Shown in pieces: positions 34,737 to 42,808 of a DNA stretch of 64,000 bases. The notes beneath the pieces are model-generated. The model ran no database searches. It was not told the DNA's origin and was given only the letters and a program-made list of their open reading frames with translations. The position numbers and the translations under genes are program-made. Source of the stretch: Candidatus Fimivivens faecavium (GTDB lineage Bacteria > Bacillota > Clostridia > Oscillospirales > Ruminococcaceae); the NCBI GenBank assembly GCA_018716105.1, contig DVKH01000019.1, forward strand, positions 1 to 64,000. Reading direction: 5' to 3'. How positions within the stretch are numbered: the first letter of the stretch is position 1; every line of letters starts with the position of its first letter.

Positions 34737-35942
34737 GTGCTTGAAGTCAAAGGAAAATACAACACCGCAAAAATCTTTACCGACGTGGTCGATGAGTCCT
34801 CGATCGCGCAGGTGCTCCAGCTCTGCAACCAGGAGTTCACCCGGGGCAGCCGCATCCGTCTGATGCCCGACGTCCACGCGGGCGCGGGCTGCACCGTGGG
34901 AACCACCATGACCATCGCCGACAAGGTCGTGCCGAATCTCGTCGGGGTCGACATCGGCTGCGGGATGGAAACGGTCCGCCTTGCGGAGCGCGATCTGGAT
35001 TTCAAAGAACTCGACCGGCTGATCTACGCGCGGATCCCGTCCGGCTTTTCCATCCGGGAAAAGGCGCATCCGTATGCCGCGAAGATCGATCTGAAAGCGC
35101 TTTTCTGCTTCCGCGAAATCAACGCCCTGCGGGCGGAAAAAAGCGTCGGGACCCTCGGCGGCGGAAACCACTTCATCGAGGCGGACCGGGACGAAGCGGG
35201 AAACCTCTACCTGGTCGTCCATTCGGGGAGCCGCCATCTCGGCCTTGAGGTGGCGAACTATTACCAGCGGATGGGCTACGACGCGCTCAACGAGTGCTCG
35301 CCGCAGGATGTTCAGGCGCTGATCGATTCCCTGAAGGCTCAGGGAAAGGAGCGTCAGATTGAAAGCGCAGTCAAAAAGCTCAAAAACACCAAACGGACCG
35401 CCATTCCAATGGAACTCGCCTATGTCGAAGGCGAACTCTTCCATCGGTATCTGCACGACATGCGCATTGTCCAGAAGTTCGCCATGCTCAACCGGCAGGC
35501 CATGATGGATGAGATGCTCAGCGGCCTCGGGCTCCATGCTGCGGAACAATTCACGACCATCCACAACTATATCGACGTCGATTCGATGATCCTGCGAAAG
35601 GGCGCGGTCTCGGCCAAAGCGGGCGAGCGCCTGCTGATCCCGATCAATATGCGGGACGGAAGCCTTATCTGCACCGGCCTGGGCAACGAGGACTGGAACT
35701 GTTCCGCGCCGCATGGGGCGGGCCGCCTGATGAGCCGCGCAAAGGCCAAGCAAAAATTTTCGGTCGGCGAGTTCCGCCATGAGATGGAGGGCATTTTCAC
35801 CACCTCGGTCGGGAAATCGACCCTTGACGAATGCCCGATGGCCTATAAGGATATGGCGGACATCGTGGAAAACATCGGCCCGACCGTCAAAATCGAAACG
35901 GTGATCAAGCCGGTCTATAACTTTAAGGCAGGTGAAGGCTGA
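34737..35942 (+). CDS. rtcB: RtcB RNA ligase (first copy)
   Basis: 401 aa from GTG at 34737 after GAGGTG. All active-site residues are in place: Cys75 in VGVDIGCGM, His145 in GGGNHFIE, His162 in VHSGSRHLG, His276 in IHNYID, and the guanylated His326 in APHGAGRLMSR. RtcB joins 2',3'-cyclic phosphate or 3'-phosphate ends to 5'-OH ends using GTP and Mn2+, as in tRNA repair. Second gene of the DUF2828-rtcB-rlaP-DUF503 operon. A hairpin-poor 100-base gap separates it from DUF2828. Confidence 0.96.
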   Translation: MLEVKGKYNTAKIFTDVVDESSIAQVLQLCNQEFTRGSRIRLMPDVHAGAGCTVGTTMTIADKVVPNLVGVDIGCGMETVRLAERDLDFKELDRLIYARIPSGFSIREKAHPYAAKIDLKALFCFREINALRAEKSVGTLGGGNHFIEADRDEAGNLYLVVHSGSRHLGLEVANYYQRMGYDALNECSPQDVQALIDSLKAQGKERQIESAVKKLKNTKRTAIPMELAYVEGELFHRYLHDMRIVQKFAMLNRQAMMDEMLSGLGLHAAEQFTTIHNYIDVDSMILRKGAVSAKAGERLLIPINMRDGSLICTGLGNEDWNCSAPHGAGRLMSRAKAKQKFSVGEFRHEMEGIFTTSVGKSTLDECPMAYKDMADIVENIGPTVKIETVIKPVYNFKAGEG

Positions 35943-35943
35943 C

Positions 35944-36714
35944 ATGCGGAACAAAATCCTCGCCCGGCTCCGCCAGATCGCGTCTGAAGAGGATGTGACC
36001 ATCCTCCACGCGGTGGAGTCGGGCAGCCGCGCCTGGGGGTTCGCCTCCGCCGACAGCGACTACGACGTACGCTTTCTCTATGTCCGGCCCGCCCGCTGGT
36101 ACCTCCGGCTGGGCAAAACCCGCGGCGTGCTGGAATACCCGGTGGACGAGGTCTGGGATGTGAACGGCTGGGATCTTCAAAAAGCGCTTCGCCTGATGCA
36201 CAGCTCCAATCCCGCCTTGTTCGAATGGCTCGGCTCCCCCGTGGTCTATCTCACCACCCCGTTCGCCGAAGAACTCCGCGCCGCCGGGCGGGCGTGCTAT
36301 CGGAAGCGGGCGGGCCTCCATCACTATCTGAACATGGCGCGCGGAAATCTCCAGAAGCATCTGCGGGATGAAACCGTTCAGGCCAAAAAGTATTTTTACG
36401 TCCTTCGCCCGGCGCTCGCCTGCCGCTGGATTCTGGAAAAGGAGGCGCCGCCGCCGGTGGCGTTCGCGGACCTCTGTAAAAGCGGGCTCCCCGCTGCGCT
36501 CCGGCCGGTTGTGGAACAGCTTCTGGACTGGAAGCATATCCTGCCGGAGGGCGGACGGATCGCCCGCCTCCCGGAACTCGACCGCTTTCTTGAGGAGAGC
36601 CTCGCGCAAGCCGAACGCGCGGCAGCCGCGCTCCCCAAAGAGCCGGACCCGGATTGGGGACCGCTAGACGCCTTGTTCCTGCGCGCCGCCGGATGGAAGG
36701 AGGGGCTGGCATGA
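35944..36714 (+). CDS. RlaP-family nucleotidyltransferase
   Basis: 256 aa from ATG at 35944, one base after the rtcB stop, with AGGTGAAGG ahead. The polymerase-beta-type catalytic motif is GSRAWGFASADSDYDVRFLY near residues 28-47 (GS plus DxD). Family PF10127 (RlaP) is named for its linkage with RNA ligases and is thought to add nucleotides to RNA ends before or after ligation; no activity is proven. The tight coupling to rtcB supports a joint RNA-end processing function. Confidence 0.88.
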   Translation: MRNKILARLRQIASEEDVTILHAVESGSRAWGFASADSDYDVRFLYVRPARWYLRLGKTRGVLEYPVDEVWDVNGWDLQKALRLMHSSNPALFEWLGSPVVYLTTPFAEELRAAGRACYRKRAGLHHYLNMARGNLQKHLRDETVQAKKYFYVLRPALACRWILEKEAPPPVAFADLCKSGLPAALRPVVEQLLDWKHILPEGGRIARLPELDRFLEESLAQAERAAAALPKEPDPDWGPLDALFLRAAGWKEGLA

Positions 36715-36992
36715 CCATAGCGGCGCTGGCCATTCGGCTGCACGCGCCCTGGGCGCATTCCCTCAAGGAGAAACGGATGGAACTGCGCAGCCTCCTTGCA
36801 AGGGTGCGCGGTAAATTCAACGTCTCCGCCGCCGAAATCGGCGAGCAGGATACGCATCAGATCCTCGCCGTCGGCTTCGCTGCGGTCGCTGCGGACCGCG
36901 CGCAGGCGGACAGCATTCTCGACCATGTGATCGCCTTTGTGGAAGCGAACACCGAGGCGGAGCTGTTGTCCGTCGAGCGCGAAATCCGTTAG
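36711..36992 (+). CDS. DUF503 (YlxP-like) protein
   Basis: 93 aa, ATG overlapping the rlaP stop (ATGA). Matches DUF503: SLKEKRMELRSLLARVRGKFNVSAAEIGEQD and the C-terminal VEANTEAELLSVEREI. In most Firmicutes ylxP lies between infB and rbfA in the translation/ribosome-maturation operon, and relatives are thought to act near ribosome assembly; finding a copy inside an RNA-repair operon is unusual and suggests a ribosome-linked task. Confidence 0.85.
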   Translation: MTIAALAIRLHAPWAHSLKEKRMELRSLLARVRGKFNVSAAEIGEQDTHQILAVGFAAVAADRAQADSILDHVIAFVEANTEAELLSVEREIR

Positions 36993-36998
36993 CACGCC

Positions 36999-37027
36999 TT
37001 GACAAAGCCGCCGAAATGCGGTACATT
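36999..37027 (+). promoter_or_regulatory. sigma-A promoter of rtcB2-prfH
   Basis: TTGACA (36999-37004), 17-base spacer, TACATT (37022-37027). Start of transcription near 37034, about 205 bases before rtcB2. Confidence 0.85.
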
Positions 37028-37076
37028 TCTCCTCGGAGATTTTTCCTGATTTTGATTTTGAAAGGGTTGATTTGTT

Positions 37077-37109
37077 ATGTTGGTGCGTTTTGAGGTGAAA
37101 AGTCAATAA
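37077..37109 (+). CDS. possible leader peptide (10 aa) of the rtcB2-prfH operon
   Basis: ATG at 37077 with AAAGGG ten bases upstream opens a ten-codon frame, MLVRFEVKSQ, ending in TAA. It lies between the promoter and the intrinsic terminator at 37174-37201. It has no repeat of a single amino-acid codon. Proposed only because a small translated leader plus terminator would let ribosome state control the operon. Confidence 0.3.
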   Translation: MLVRFEVKSQ

Positions 37110-37173
37110 CAACGAAACCCGTGGCCTGAAATTTGAGGCGGCCGGCTTTGCCGCGCCCAAAATCAAAAATTTT

Positions 37174-37201
37174 GCCGTGGCGTTTCCGTCACGGCCTTTT
37201 T
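37174..37201 (+). terminator. intrinsic terminator in the rtcB2 leader (possible attenuator)
   Basis: GCCGTG / CACGGC stem (37174-37179, 37190-37195) followed by CTTTTT. It stands after the rtcB2 promoter and before the gene, with no gene to terminate other than the leader, so attenuation is likely. Confidence 0.65.
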
Positions 37202-37241
37202 GCGCCTGTTTTCGGGCCTGCAACATCAAAAGGAGAATTTT

Positions 37242-38312
37242 TTGAACCAGAAAATCACGTTAATCAGCAATGAGAAATGCTGGATGGAGCAGTCCGCCCT
37301 CGCCCAGCTCGAAGCCCTCGCCTCCCTCCCCGGCGCCGTCCGCGCGGTCGGCCTGCCGGACCTGCACGCGGGCAGAACCCCGGTCGGCGCAGTGGTCGAA
37401 ACCGAGGGGATCCTCTATCCCCATCTCATCGGCAACGACATCGGCTGCGGGATGGGATTGTTCGCCTGCGGCGTCCCGCTTCGAAAAGTCCGGCAGGAGC
37501 GGTTTGTCTCCCGCCTCAGCCACATCCGCGCGCTGGGGGATCTCCCCATCGAGAACCCTTTCCCGGAGGAAAGCCCGATTTCTGACCTCGGCACCATCGG
37601 GGGCGGTAACCACTTTATCGAATTCCAGGCGGTCGAGGAGGTCCGCATGCCCGGGGAGCTGGAATCCATCGGCATCGGCCGCGGAGAACTTCTGCTGCTG
37701 GTCCACTGCGGCTCCCGCGGCTACGGCCAGCGGATTTTTTCCGGATTTTTGGACTATGGCGGCCTTCCCGCCGGGGGCGGGCGCGCCGCGGCCTACCTTG
37801 CAGCGCACGGAGACGCCCTTCTTTGGGCCAAGCGCAACCGCTTCCTAGCGGCGCAGAAGCTGGCGGGCTGGCTGGGGTTTGGCTCCGCGCTCCGCCCGGC
37901 GCTCGACTGCGCCCATAATTTCCTCGAAGAACAGGACGGCCGCTTTGTCCACCGGAAGGGGGCGGTCTCCGCGGAACGCGGGCTGGTCGTCCTCCCCGGG
38001 AGCCGGGGCAGCCTGACCTATCTGCTAAAGCCCGCCGCCGACACTGCTTTGTCCGCCCATTCCCTCTCGCACGGAGCCGGGCGGAAGTGGGCGCGTTCGC
38101 TCTGCAGGAGCAGGCTCCGCAATAAATACGACCGGGATTCCATTCGGGAAACCGCGCTCAAAAGCCGGGTGGTCTGCCACGACACCGGGCTGCTCTATCA
38201 GGAGGCCCCCGAAGCCTATAAAAACGTCGAACAGGTCGTCGCCGCGCTGGAAGAACACCGCCTCGCCGAGGTGGCCGCAACCCCGCGCCCGCTGATCACC
38301 TATAAAGGCTGA
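37242..38312 (+). CDS. rtcB2: RtcB-type RNA ligase linked to PrfH (second copy)
   Basis: 356 aa from TTG at 37242 (AAAAGGAG eight bases before). Active-site residues kept: Cys69 in NDIGCGM, His124 in GGGNHFIEF, His155 in VHCGSRGYG, His225 in AHNFLEE and His277 in SHGAGRKWAR. Shorter than the first copy, lacking an insertion around the middle. In other bacteria the rtcB2-prfH pair re-joins 16S rRNA cut in the decoding centre by colicin-E3-type nucleases, with PrfH releasing the stalled peptide. Followed nine bases later by prfH. Confidence 0.94.
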   Translation: MNQKITLISNEKCWMEQSALAQLEALASLPGAVRAVGLPDLHAGRTPVGAVVETEGILYPHLIGNDIGCGMGLFACGVPLRKVRQERFVSRLSHIRALGDLPIENPFPEESPISDLGTIGGGNHFIEFQAVEEVRMPGELESIGIGRGELLLLVHCGSRGYGQRIFSGFLDYGGLPAGGGRAAAYLAAHGDALLWAKRNRFLAAQKLAGWLGFGSALRPALDCAHNFLEEQDGRFVHRKGAVSAERGLVVLPGSRGSLTYLLKPAADTALSAHSLSHGAGRKWARSLCRSRLRNKYDRDSIRETALKSRVVCHDTGLLYQEAPEAYKNVEQVVAALEEHRLAEVAATPRPLITYKG

Positions 38313-38321
38313 GGGGGCGGT

Positions 38322-38918
38322 ATGATGCGGATACAGCTAAGTTCCGGGTACGGCCCGGCGGAATGCGAGCTGGCGGTTGGAAAGCTCCTCGCCGCGCTGC
38401 AGAAGGAGTTCCCCTCCCTCGCCGTTCTCGAGACGGTGCGCGGCCAGAATCCCGGCTGCCTCCGTAGTGCAGTCTGCGAATCTGACGAAAATCTCCTTCC
38501 CCTCGAGGGCGCCGTCCAGTGGATCTGCCAAAGCCCCTTCCGGCCGCGGCACAGGCGGAAGAACTGGTACGTCGATATCAGCGTCTGCGCAACGGCGGAA
38601 AAGCTGGATTATGACGAAAACCTTGTCCGGTTCGAGACCTTTCGCTCCGGCGGGAAAGGCGGCCAGCATGTGAACAAGGTGGAAACCGGCGTGCGCGCCG
38701 TCTACCTTCCCACGGGGCTTGCGGCGGTCTCCACCGAAACGCGCAGCCAGCAGATGAACAAACGGATCGCGCTCGACCGGCTCTGCGGCCTGCTCGCCAG
38801 ACAGAATGCGGCGGGAGAAGCGTCGCTCCGCGCGCTCAACCGCCTGGAGCACAGCCGTCTCGAACGAGGAAACCCGGTCCGGGTTTATGAAGGGTCCGAG
38901 TTCCGAAGAATCAAATAA
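38322..38918 (+). CDS. prfH: peptide chain release factor homologue PrfH
   Basis: 198 aa. A class-I release-factor catalytic domain with GGQ at 113-115 (FRSGGKGGQHVNKVETGVRA) followed by TETRSQQMNKRIALDRL. The stop-codon recognition domain of RF1/RF2 is absent and replaced by a short N-terminal region, as in all PrfH proteins. It hydrolyses peptidyl-tRNA on ribosomes with a damaged decoding centre, letting RtcB2 repair them. Second and last gene of its operon; a terminator follows. Confidence 0.95.
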   Translation: MMRIQLSSGYGPAECELAVGKLLAALQKEFPSLAVLETVRGQNPGCLRSAVCESDENLLPLEGAVQWICQSPFRPRHRRKNWYVDISVCATAEKLDYDENLVRFETFRSGGKGGQHVNKVETGVRAVYLPTGLAAVSTETRSQQMNKRIALDRLCGLLARQNAAGEASLRALNRLEHSRLERGNPVRVYEGSEFRRIK

Positions 38919-38926
38919 GCATACGG

Positions 38927-38956
38927 AAGGCCCCGCCGAACGGCGGGGCCTTTTCT
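38927..38956. terminator. bidirectional terminator after prfH
   Basis: 12-bp perfect stem AAGGCCCCGCCG / CGGCGGGGCCTT followed by TTCT; between the convergent prfH and nucleotidase genes. Confidence 0.88.
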
Positions 38957-39021
38957 ATCCGCAAAACTGAGATTGCTTCTGCTGCGGGCCAACAGCCGGA
39001 GAGCTTTTCTGTCCCTTCCCG

Positions 39022-41100
39022 CTATTCGCTCTGTCTTTTCCTTGCACGCAGCATCATCCAAACGGCGGCGCACACCACGGCTGCGGCGATTGCAATCCAT
39101 ATCCAGGAGAAAGGGTTCTCCACGGCGGGGGCCTCCGATTCAGCCGCAGCCGGCTGCGCAGCCGCGGCTTCATAAGTCAGGACGGGGAAGCCGCGATACT
39201 CCGTTTCAACAGTCCCCGCGCCGGTGTAGTTATTTACATAGACTTCCCTTTGCCCCGGAGCCAGCTTGACGCTGTGCGGCCCATCCGGCACCGTAATCCG
39301 CAAAAGCCCTTCGCTGTCCGTTTGCCCTTCGACGGCTTCGCCGCCATCCAGATAATAGGCAACCGGCATATCCGCGGCCAGGCTGCCGTCCTCCTTTTCC
39401 ACCAGGATGGACGCGGTATATTCTTTCGGGGTATATCCGCCGGCCGCCACAATGCGCCCCTGAACGCCCCGCGCCGCCAAAGGCGACCCGGCGGCCTGCT
39501 CGATCAGATAGGCTTCAACTGTCTCCAGCTCGCCGCCAATTTCGCCAACCAGCGCAAGCCCGGCGAGCACATCATGGCCGCTGCCCCCGTTCATGATAAA
39601 GTTATTGGATACCAGCATCAGGCCGGTCTCCGTATCCGTCCGTTCAAGAGCTGCGCCGCTCTCTTCGAGCATAACCTCCTGAACCTTTTCCCCGGCCGGC
39701 GCCGACGGATCGTAGGCAAACCGGATGCCGCTTACCTGTAAAAAGCCGCCGTTTGGTTCGCCCGTGAGAAGGCCCGTTTCAGGATCCTGCCCTGTGATCG
39801 AGGAAACGGAAGACTCAAGCACTTCGTATAAGATGGAGGGGGTGACCCGCTTCATCATCAGGGTGTTGGAGAAGGGAAACACGCTCACCAGATCCCCCTT
39901 GCTGATCGTCCCGTTGGGCAGAGACGCACGGATCCCGCCGCCGTTTTCCACGCCGATCACCGGCAGATCCCGATATTCCTCCATTCCGGCTGCCTGGGCG
40001 AGAAAACGCTCTGCCGCGTCACGATAGGCGTCAGCCGCAAAGCTGCCAAGATTCGTTTCTACAACACGGGGCTCCGCCACGCCGTCAACGGCGCCGCCCC
40101 AAAGGGTGGTTTCGCTGTCCGCCAACGGTTCGGACAAAAGATCCGCCATCCCCGACGAAACCGCTTCGATTTTCGCAGCGACGTCCGGATCCGGTTCGGC
40201 TTGGGACATTACCTCCTCATAGGTGAGCAGCTCCCCGCTGACGGCGTCCAGCACGTTGTCGTCGCCAAAATCCAGCGTAATTTTACCCAGGTTGGCAAGG
40301 CCGGTTCCCGTCTGCATGATGAGTATATTGTTGACCTCTTTATTTTCCTCGGTATGGCTGTGGCCGTCGATGATGACGTCCAGCTTTCCGCTGTAATCGC
40401 CTGTCATAGACTCCGCCAGCTTTGCGCTGTCGCATGAAACGTTGGTATATTCGCCCAGATGGGCGATGGCAATGATTGCGTCCGCCCCTTCCGCCGTCAG
40501 CTCGTCGATCTCGCGCTTTGCGGCCTCAATCTCGTTCCCAAACTCTACGCCCGTGATCCCCGCAGGATTGGTTGAGGTCGCGGTGCTTGCGGTGGTCAGG
40601 CCGAAAAACCCGATCTTTTTGCCGTCCCGCTCAATCATTGTATGGCAGCCGTTACTGTCTCCGCCGGAAAGCAGGGGAACTCCATCCTTGTACACATTCG
40701 CCGCAAGGACGGGAAACTCCGCCCGCTGGACATTGGCGAGAAGCCGCTCAGTACCATAATCAAACTCGTGGTTGCCCGCCGCCATCACGTCGTAACCGGC
40801 GGCGTTCATCGTTTCAATAACGTCCGCGCCCTGTGTCAGCGAAGCATACGGGAGTCCCTGCGTCGCATCGCCGGCGTCAACAAGTATGGCGTTTTCCGTC
40901 TGCTTTTTCATCGCCGCCACCCGGTCAAGCCCTATGCTGCCGTCTTCCACCCAGGCGGCTGCGCCGTGAACGTCGTTGGTGTGGTAGATTACGACCTCCC
41001 CCTCGCCCGCTTCGGCGGCAAAGCCGGTCACGCCGCCGGGCAGGATGAGGACAAGCGCAATCCAAACTGCGATAAATTTTTTGATGTTGTCTTTATGCAT
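39022..41100 (-). CDS. secreted, membrane-anchored 5'-nucleotidase (UshA/YfkN type)
   Basis: 692 aa from ATG at 41100 (GAGGTG before it). Signal peptide 1-28, metallophosphatase domain with VIYHTNDVHG (about 37-46), GNHEFDYG and IDGHSHTEE, then the 5'-nucleotidase C-terminal domain with NGGGIRASLPNG and FPFSNTLMMKR. A carboxypeptidase-like/Ig-type module about 575-640 precedes a final membrane helix and RARKRQSE. Such enzymes strip phosphate from extracellular nucleotides and cleave NAD. Within the element it is the only minus-strand gene besides the WYL pair; a link to the NAD/ADP-ribose operon next to it is inference. Confidence 0.92.
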   Translation of the reverse strand: MHKDNIKKFIAVWIALVLILPGGVTGFAAEAGEGEVVIYHTNDVHGAAAWVEDGSIGLDRVAAMKKQTENAILVDAGDATQGLPYASLTQGADVIETMNAAGYDVMAAGNHEFDYGTERLLANVQRAEFPVLAANVYKDGVPLLSGGDSNGCHTMIERDGKKIGFFGLTTASTATSTNPAGITGVEFGNEIEAAKREIDELTAEGADAIIAIAHLGEYTNVSCDSAKLAESMTGDYSGKLDVIIDGHSHTEENKEVNNILIMQTGTGLANLGKITLDFGDDNVLDAVSGELLTYEEVMSQAEPDPDVAAKIEAVSSGMADLLSEPLADSETTLWGGAVDGVAEPRVVETNLGSFAADAYRDAAERFLAQAAGMEEYRDLPVIGVENGGGIRASLPNGTISKGDLVSVFPFSNTLMMKRVTPSILYEVLESSVSSITGQDPETGLLTGEPNGGFLQVSGIRFAYDPSAPAGEKVQEVMLEESGAALERTDTETGLMLVSNNFIMNGGSGHDVLAGLALVGEIGGELETVEAYLIEQAAGSPLAARGVQGRIVAAGGYTPKEYTASILVEKEDGSLAADMPVAYYLDGGEAVEGQTDSEGLLRITVPDGPHSVKLAPGQREVYVNNYTGAGTVETEYRGFPVLTYEAAAAQPAAAESEAPAVENPFSWIWIAIAAAVVCAAVWMMLRARKRQSE

Positions 41101-41207
41101 TCGTTTCACCTCTTTAAAATCAGTCATGCGTTCTGGTTTTGTTGTCGCTCATTTTCACCATCGCATTTTCACTGGTTGGTGGGACTGTTGATTGTACGGA
41201 CGATTTT

Positions 41208-41237
41208 ATTCTACTCTGGCTCCTCAGGGCTTGTCAA
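41208..41237 (-). promoter_or_regulatory. promoter of the 5'-nucleotidase
   Basis: Minus strand TTGACA (41237-41232), 18-base spacer, TAGAAT (41213-41208). Confidence 0.7.
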
Positions 41238-41304
41238 TGTACTTCTTTCCGCGCCGCGCCGGCTTTTCCCCTAAAACAAACGAACGCTTGTAGCGTCAAA
41301 TGTG

Positions 41305-41332
41305 TTGACAACTGGAAAAATCCGTCTATAAT
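41305..41332 (+). promoter_or_regulatory. promoter of the Nudix-NADAR-PARG-kptA operon
   Basis: TTGACA (41305-41310), 16-base spacer, TATAAT (41327-41332): perfect hexamers. Confidence 0.88.
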
Positions 41333-41334
41333 GT

Positions 41335-41353
41335 TAATAACACATTGTTATTA
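41335..41353. promoter_or_regulatory. palindromic operator over the transcription start
   Basis: TAATAACA-CAT-TGTTATTA, a perfect 8-bp inverted repeat three bases after the -10, the place for a repressor. The first gene of the operon encodes an NrtR-like regulator, so autoregulation is the simplest reading. Confidence 0.8.
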
Positions 41354-41383
41354 TTAAATAGATAATAAGACGGAGGCGCTTTT

Positions 41384-42253
41384 ATGCAGCTACGCGACAA
41401 AGACGGCCTGACCGAGCAGGAATTTTTGGCCGCATATCGGCCTGGGGACTATCCCCGCCCCTCGGTGGCCAGCGATATGGCCGTCTTCACCGTTACCAAT
41501 TCCGACGCGGAAAGCTACCGCAGGCTGCCGGGAAAGGAGCTGCGGCTCCTGTTGATCGAACGCGGCGGCCATCCCTTTCTCGGGCGGTGGGCGCTTCCCG
41601 GCGGGTTTGTCCGCCCCAATGAGACGGTGGGCCAGGCGGCGGCGCGGGAGCTTTTGGAGGAGACCGGCGTCGATCAGGTTTATCTCGAACAGCTTGGGGT
41701 ATTCAGCGACCCCTGCCGGGATCCTCGCGCCTGGGTGATGAGCTGCGCCCATCTGGCGCTGATCGACGCCCGCCGCGTAGAGGTCAGGGCCGGGGACGAC
41801 GCGAGGAACGCCGCCTGGTTCCGGGTCTTGTTCCAGCCGGAACCGCCGGCGGAAAATGGGCTGCGGCGGATGCGTCTTGGTCTTTGCTGCGGCGGGATCT
41901 CGCTCACCGCCCTCCTGGAACGCCGCCCGGCGGGCAGGCCGGCGGATGCGGAGGGTTGGGTAATCCTCGAAAACAGCGGCCTCGCCTTTGACCACGCCAA
42001 GATCATCGCCTCGGCAATGGACCGGCTCCGGGACGAGCTGGAAACGGGCGCCGTCGCCTTTCACCTTCTCCCCGATGCGTTTACGCTGACCGAGCTGCAG
42101 CAGGTCTACGAGGTAATCCTCGGCCGTCCGCTGCTCAAAGCCGCGTTCCGGCGGAAGATCGCCCCCCTCGTCCGGGAAACCAACCGCTACACCGAAAACG
42201 CCGGACACCGCCCCTCGCGGCTCTACCGGCGCAGGCAGGAGGAAAAACCATGA
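41384..42253 (+). CDS. NrtR-like Nudix-domain transcriptional regulator
   Basis: 289 aa. The Nudix domain (about 25-160) has WALPGGFVRPNETVGQAAARELLEETGV with most of the Nudix box (GX5EX7REUXEEXGU) intact, here with an extended N-terminal part. The C-terminal third is a winged helix: FTLTELQQVYEVILGRPLLKAAFRRKI, then RPSRLYR as in NrtR. NrtR proteins repress NAD-synthesis and ADP-ribose genes and are released by ADP-ribose. First gene of the operon with NADAR, PARG-like and kptA. RBS GGAGGCGC. Confidence 0.9.
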   Translation: MQLRDKDGLTEQEFLAAYRPGDYPRPSVASDMAVFTVTNSDAESYRRLPGKELRLLLIERGGHPFLGRWALPGGFVRPNETVGQAAARELLEETGVDQVYLEQLGVFSDPCRDPRAWVMSCAHLALIDARRVEVRAGDDARNAAWFRVLFQPEPPAENGLRRMRLGLCCGGISLTALLERRPAGRPADAEGWVILENSGLAFDHAKIIASAMDRLRDELETGAVAFHLLPDAFTLTELQQVYEVILGRPLLKAAFRRKIAPLVRETNRYTENAGHRPSRLYRRRQEEKP

Positions 42254-42804
42254 TCTGTTATGATCTCGAATCGCTTCAAAAAGCCTGGCTTGCCGGCGAA
42301 AAGTGCAAGTTCCTGTTCTTCTGGGGGCATACGCCGTCCGCCGGCGGAGGGATCACCGAGAGCTGCCTGAGCCAGTGGTGGATGTGCCGCTTCTCGGTCG
42401 AAGGGGTGGAATACTCCTGCGCCGAACAATATATGATGGCGGAGAAAGCGCGCCTGTTCGGCGACGGAGAGATGCTGGAAGCGATTCTGCGCGCGAAGCA
42501 CCCAAAGGAAATGAAGGCCTTTGGCCGCGCCGTCAAACGCTTCGATCCAAAAATCTGGTCCGCGCGCTGCTACGAGCTGGTTCGAAACGGCAATCTCGCG
42601 AAATTCGGCCAGAACGCCGAGCTCCGGGCGTTTCTCGCTGGGACAAAAAACCGCATCCTGGTCGAGGCCAGCCCGCGCGACCGCATCTGGGGGATTGGGA
42701 TGGGAAAACAGAACCCCGACGCCGGAAACCCGATGAAATGGCGCGGGACCAATCTACTGGGCTTCGCGCTCACCGAAGCGCGGGACATTCTGGAAAGAAA
42801 GTGA
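42250..42804 (+). CDS. NADAR (YbiA-like) domain protein
   Basis: 184 aa, ATG overlapping the regulator's stop (ATGA). Hallmarks: FLFFWGH, CLSQWW, VEGVEYSCAEQYMMAEKARLFGD, and RIWGIGMG.. with GTNLLGFALTEARD. NADAR proteins act on NAD- or ADP-ribose-related nucleosides; some remove ADP-ribose from guanine in nucleic acids, and YbiA hydrolyses riboflavin-pathway intermediates. In this operon a nucleic-acid de-ADP-ribosylation role is attractive but inferred. Confidence 0.9.
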   Translation: MICYDLESLQKAWLAGEKCKFLFFWGHTPSAGGGITESCLSQWWMCRFSVEGVEYSCAEQYMMAEKARLFGDGEMLEAILRAKHPKEMKAFGRAVKRFDPKIWSARCYELVRNGNLAKFGQNAELRAFLAGTKNRILVEASPRDRIWGIGMGKQNPDAGNPMKWRGTNLLGFALTEARDILERK

Positions 42805-42808
42805 AACG

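Noticed and set aside
34716..36002. 428-codon antisense open frame
   Set aside because: Shadow of rtcB, which has all catalytic residues.
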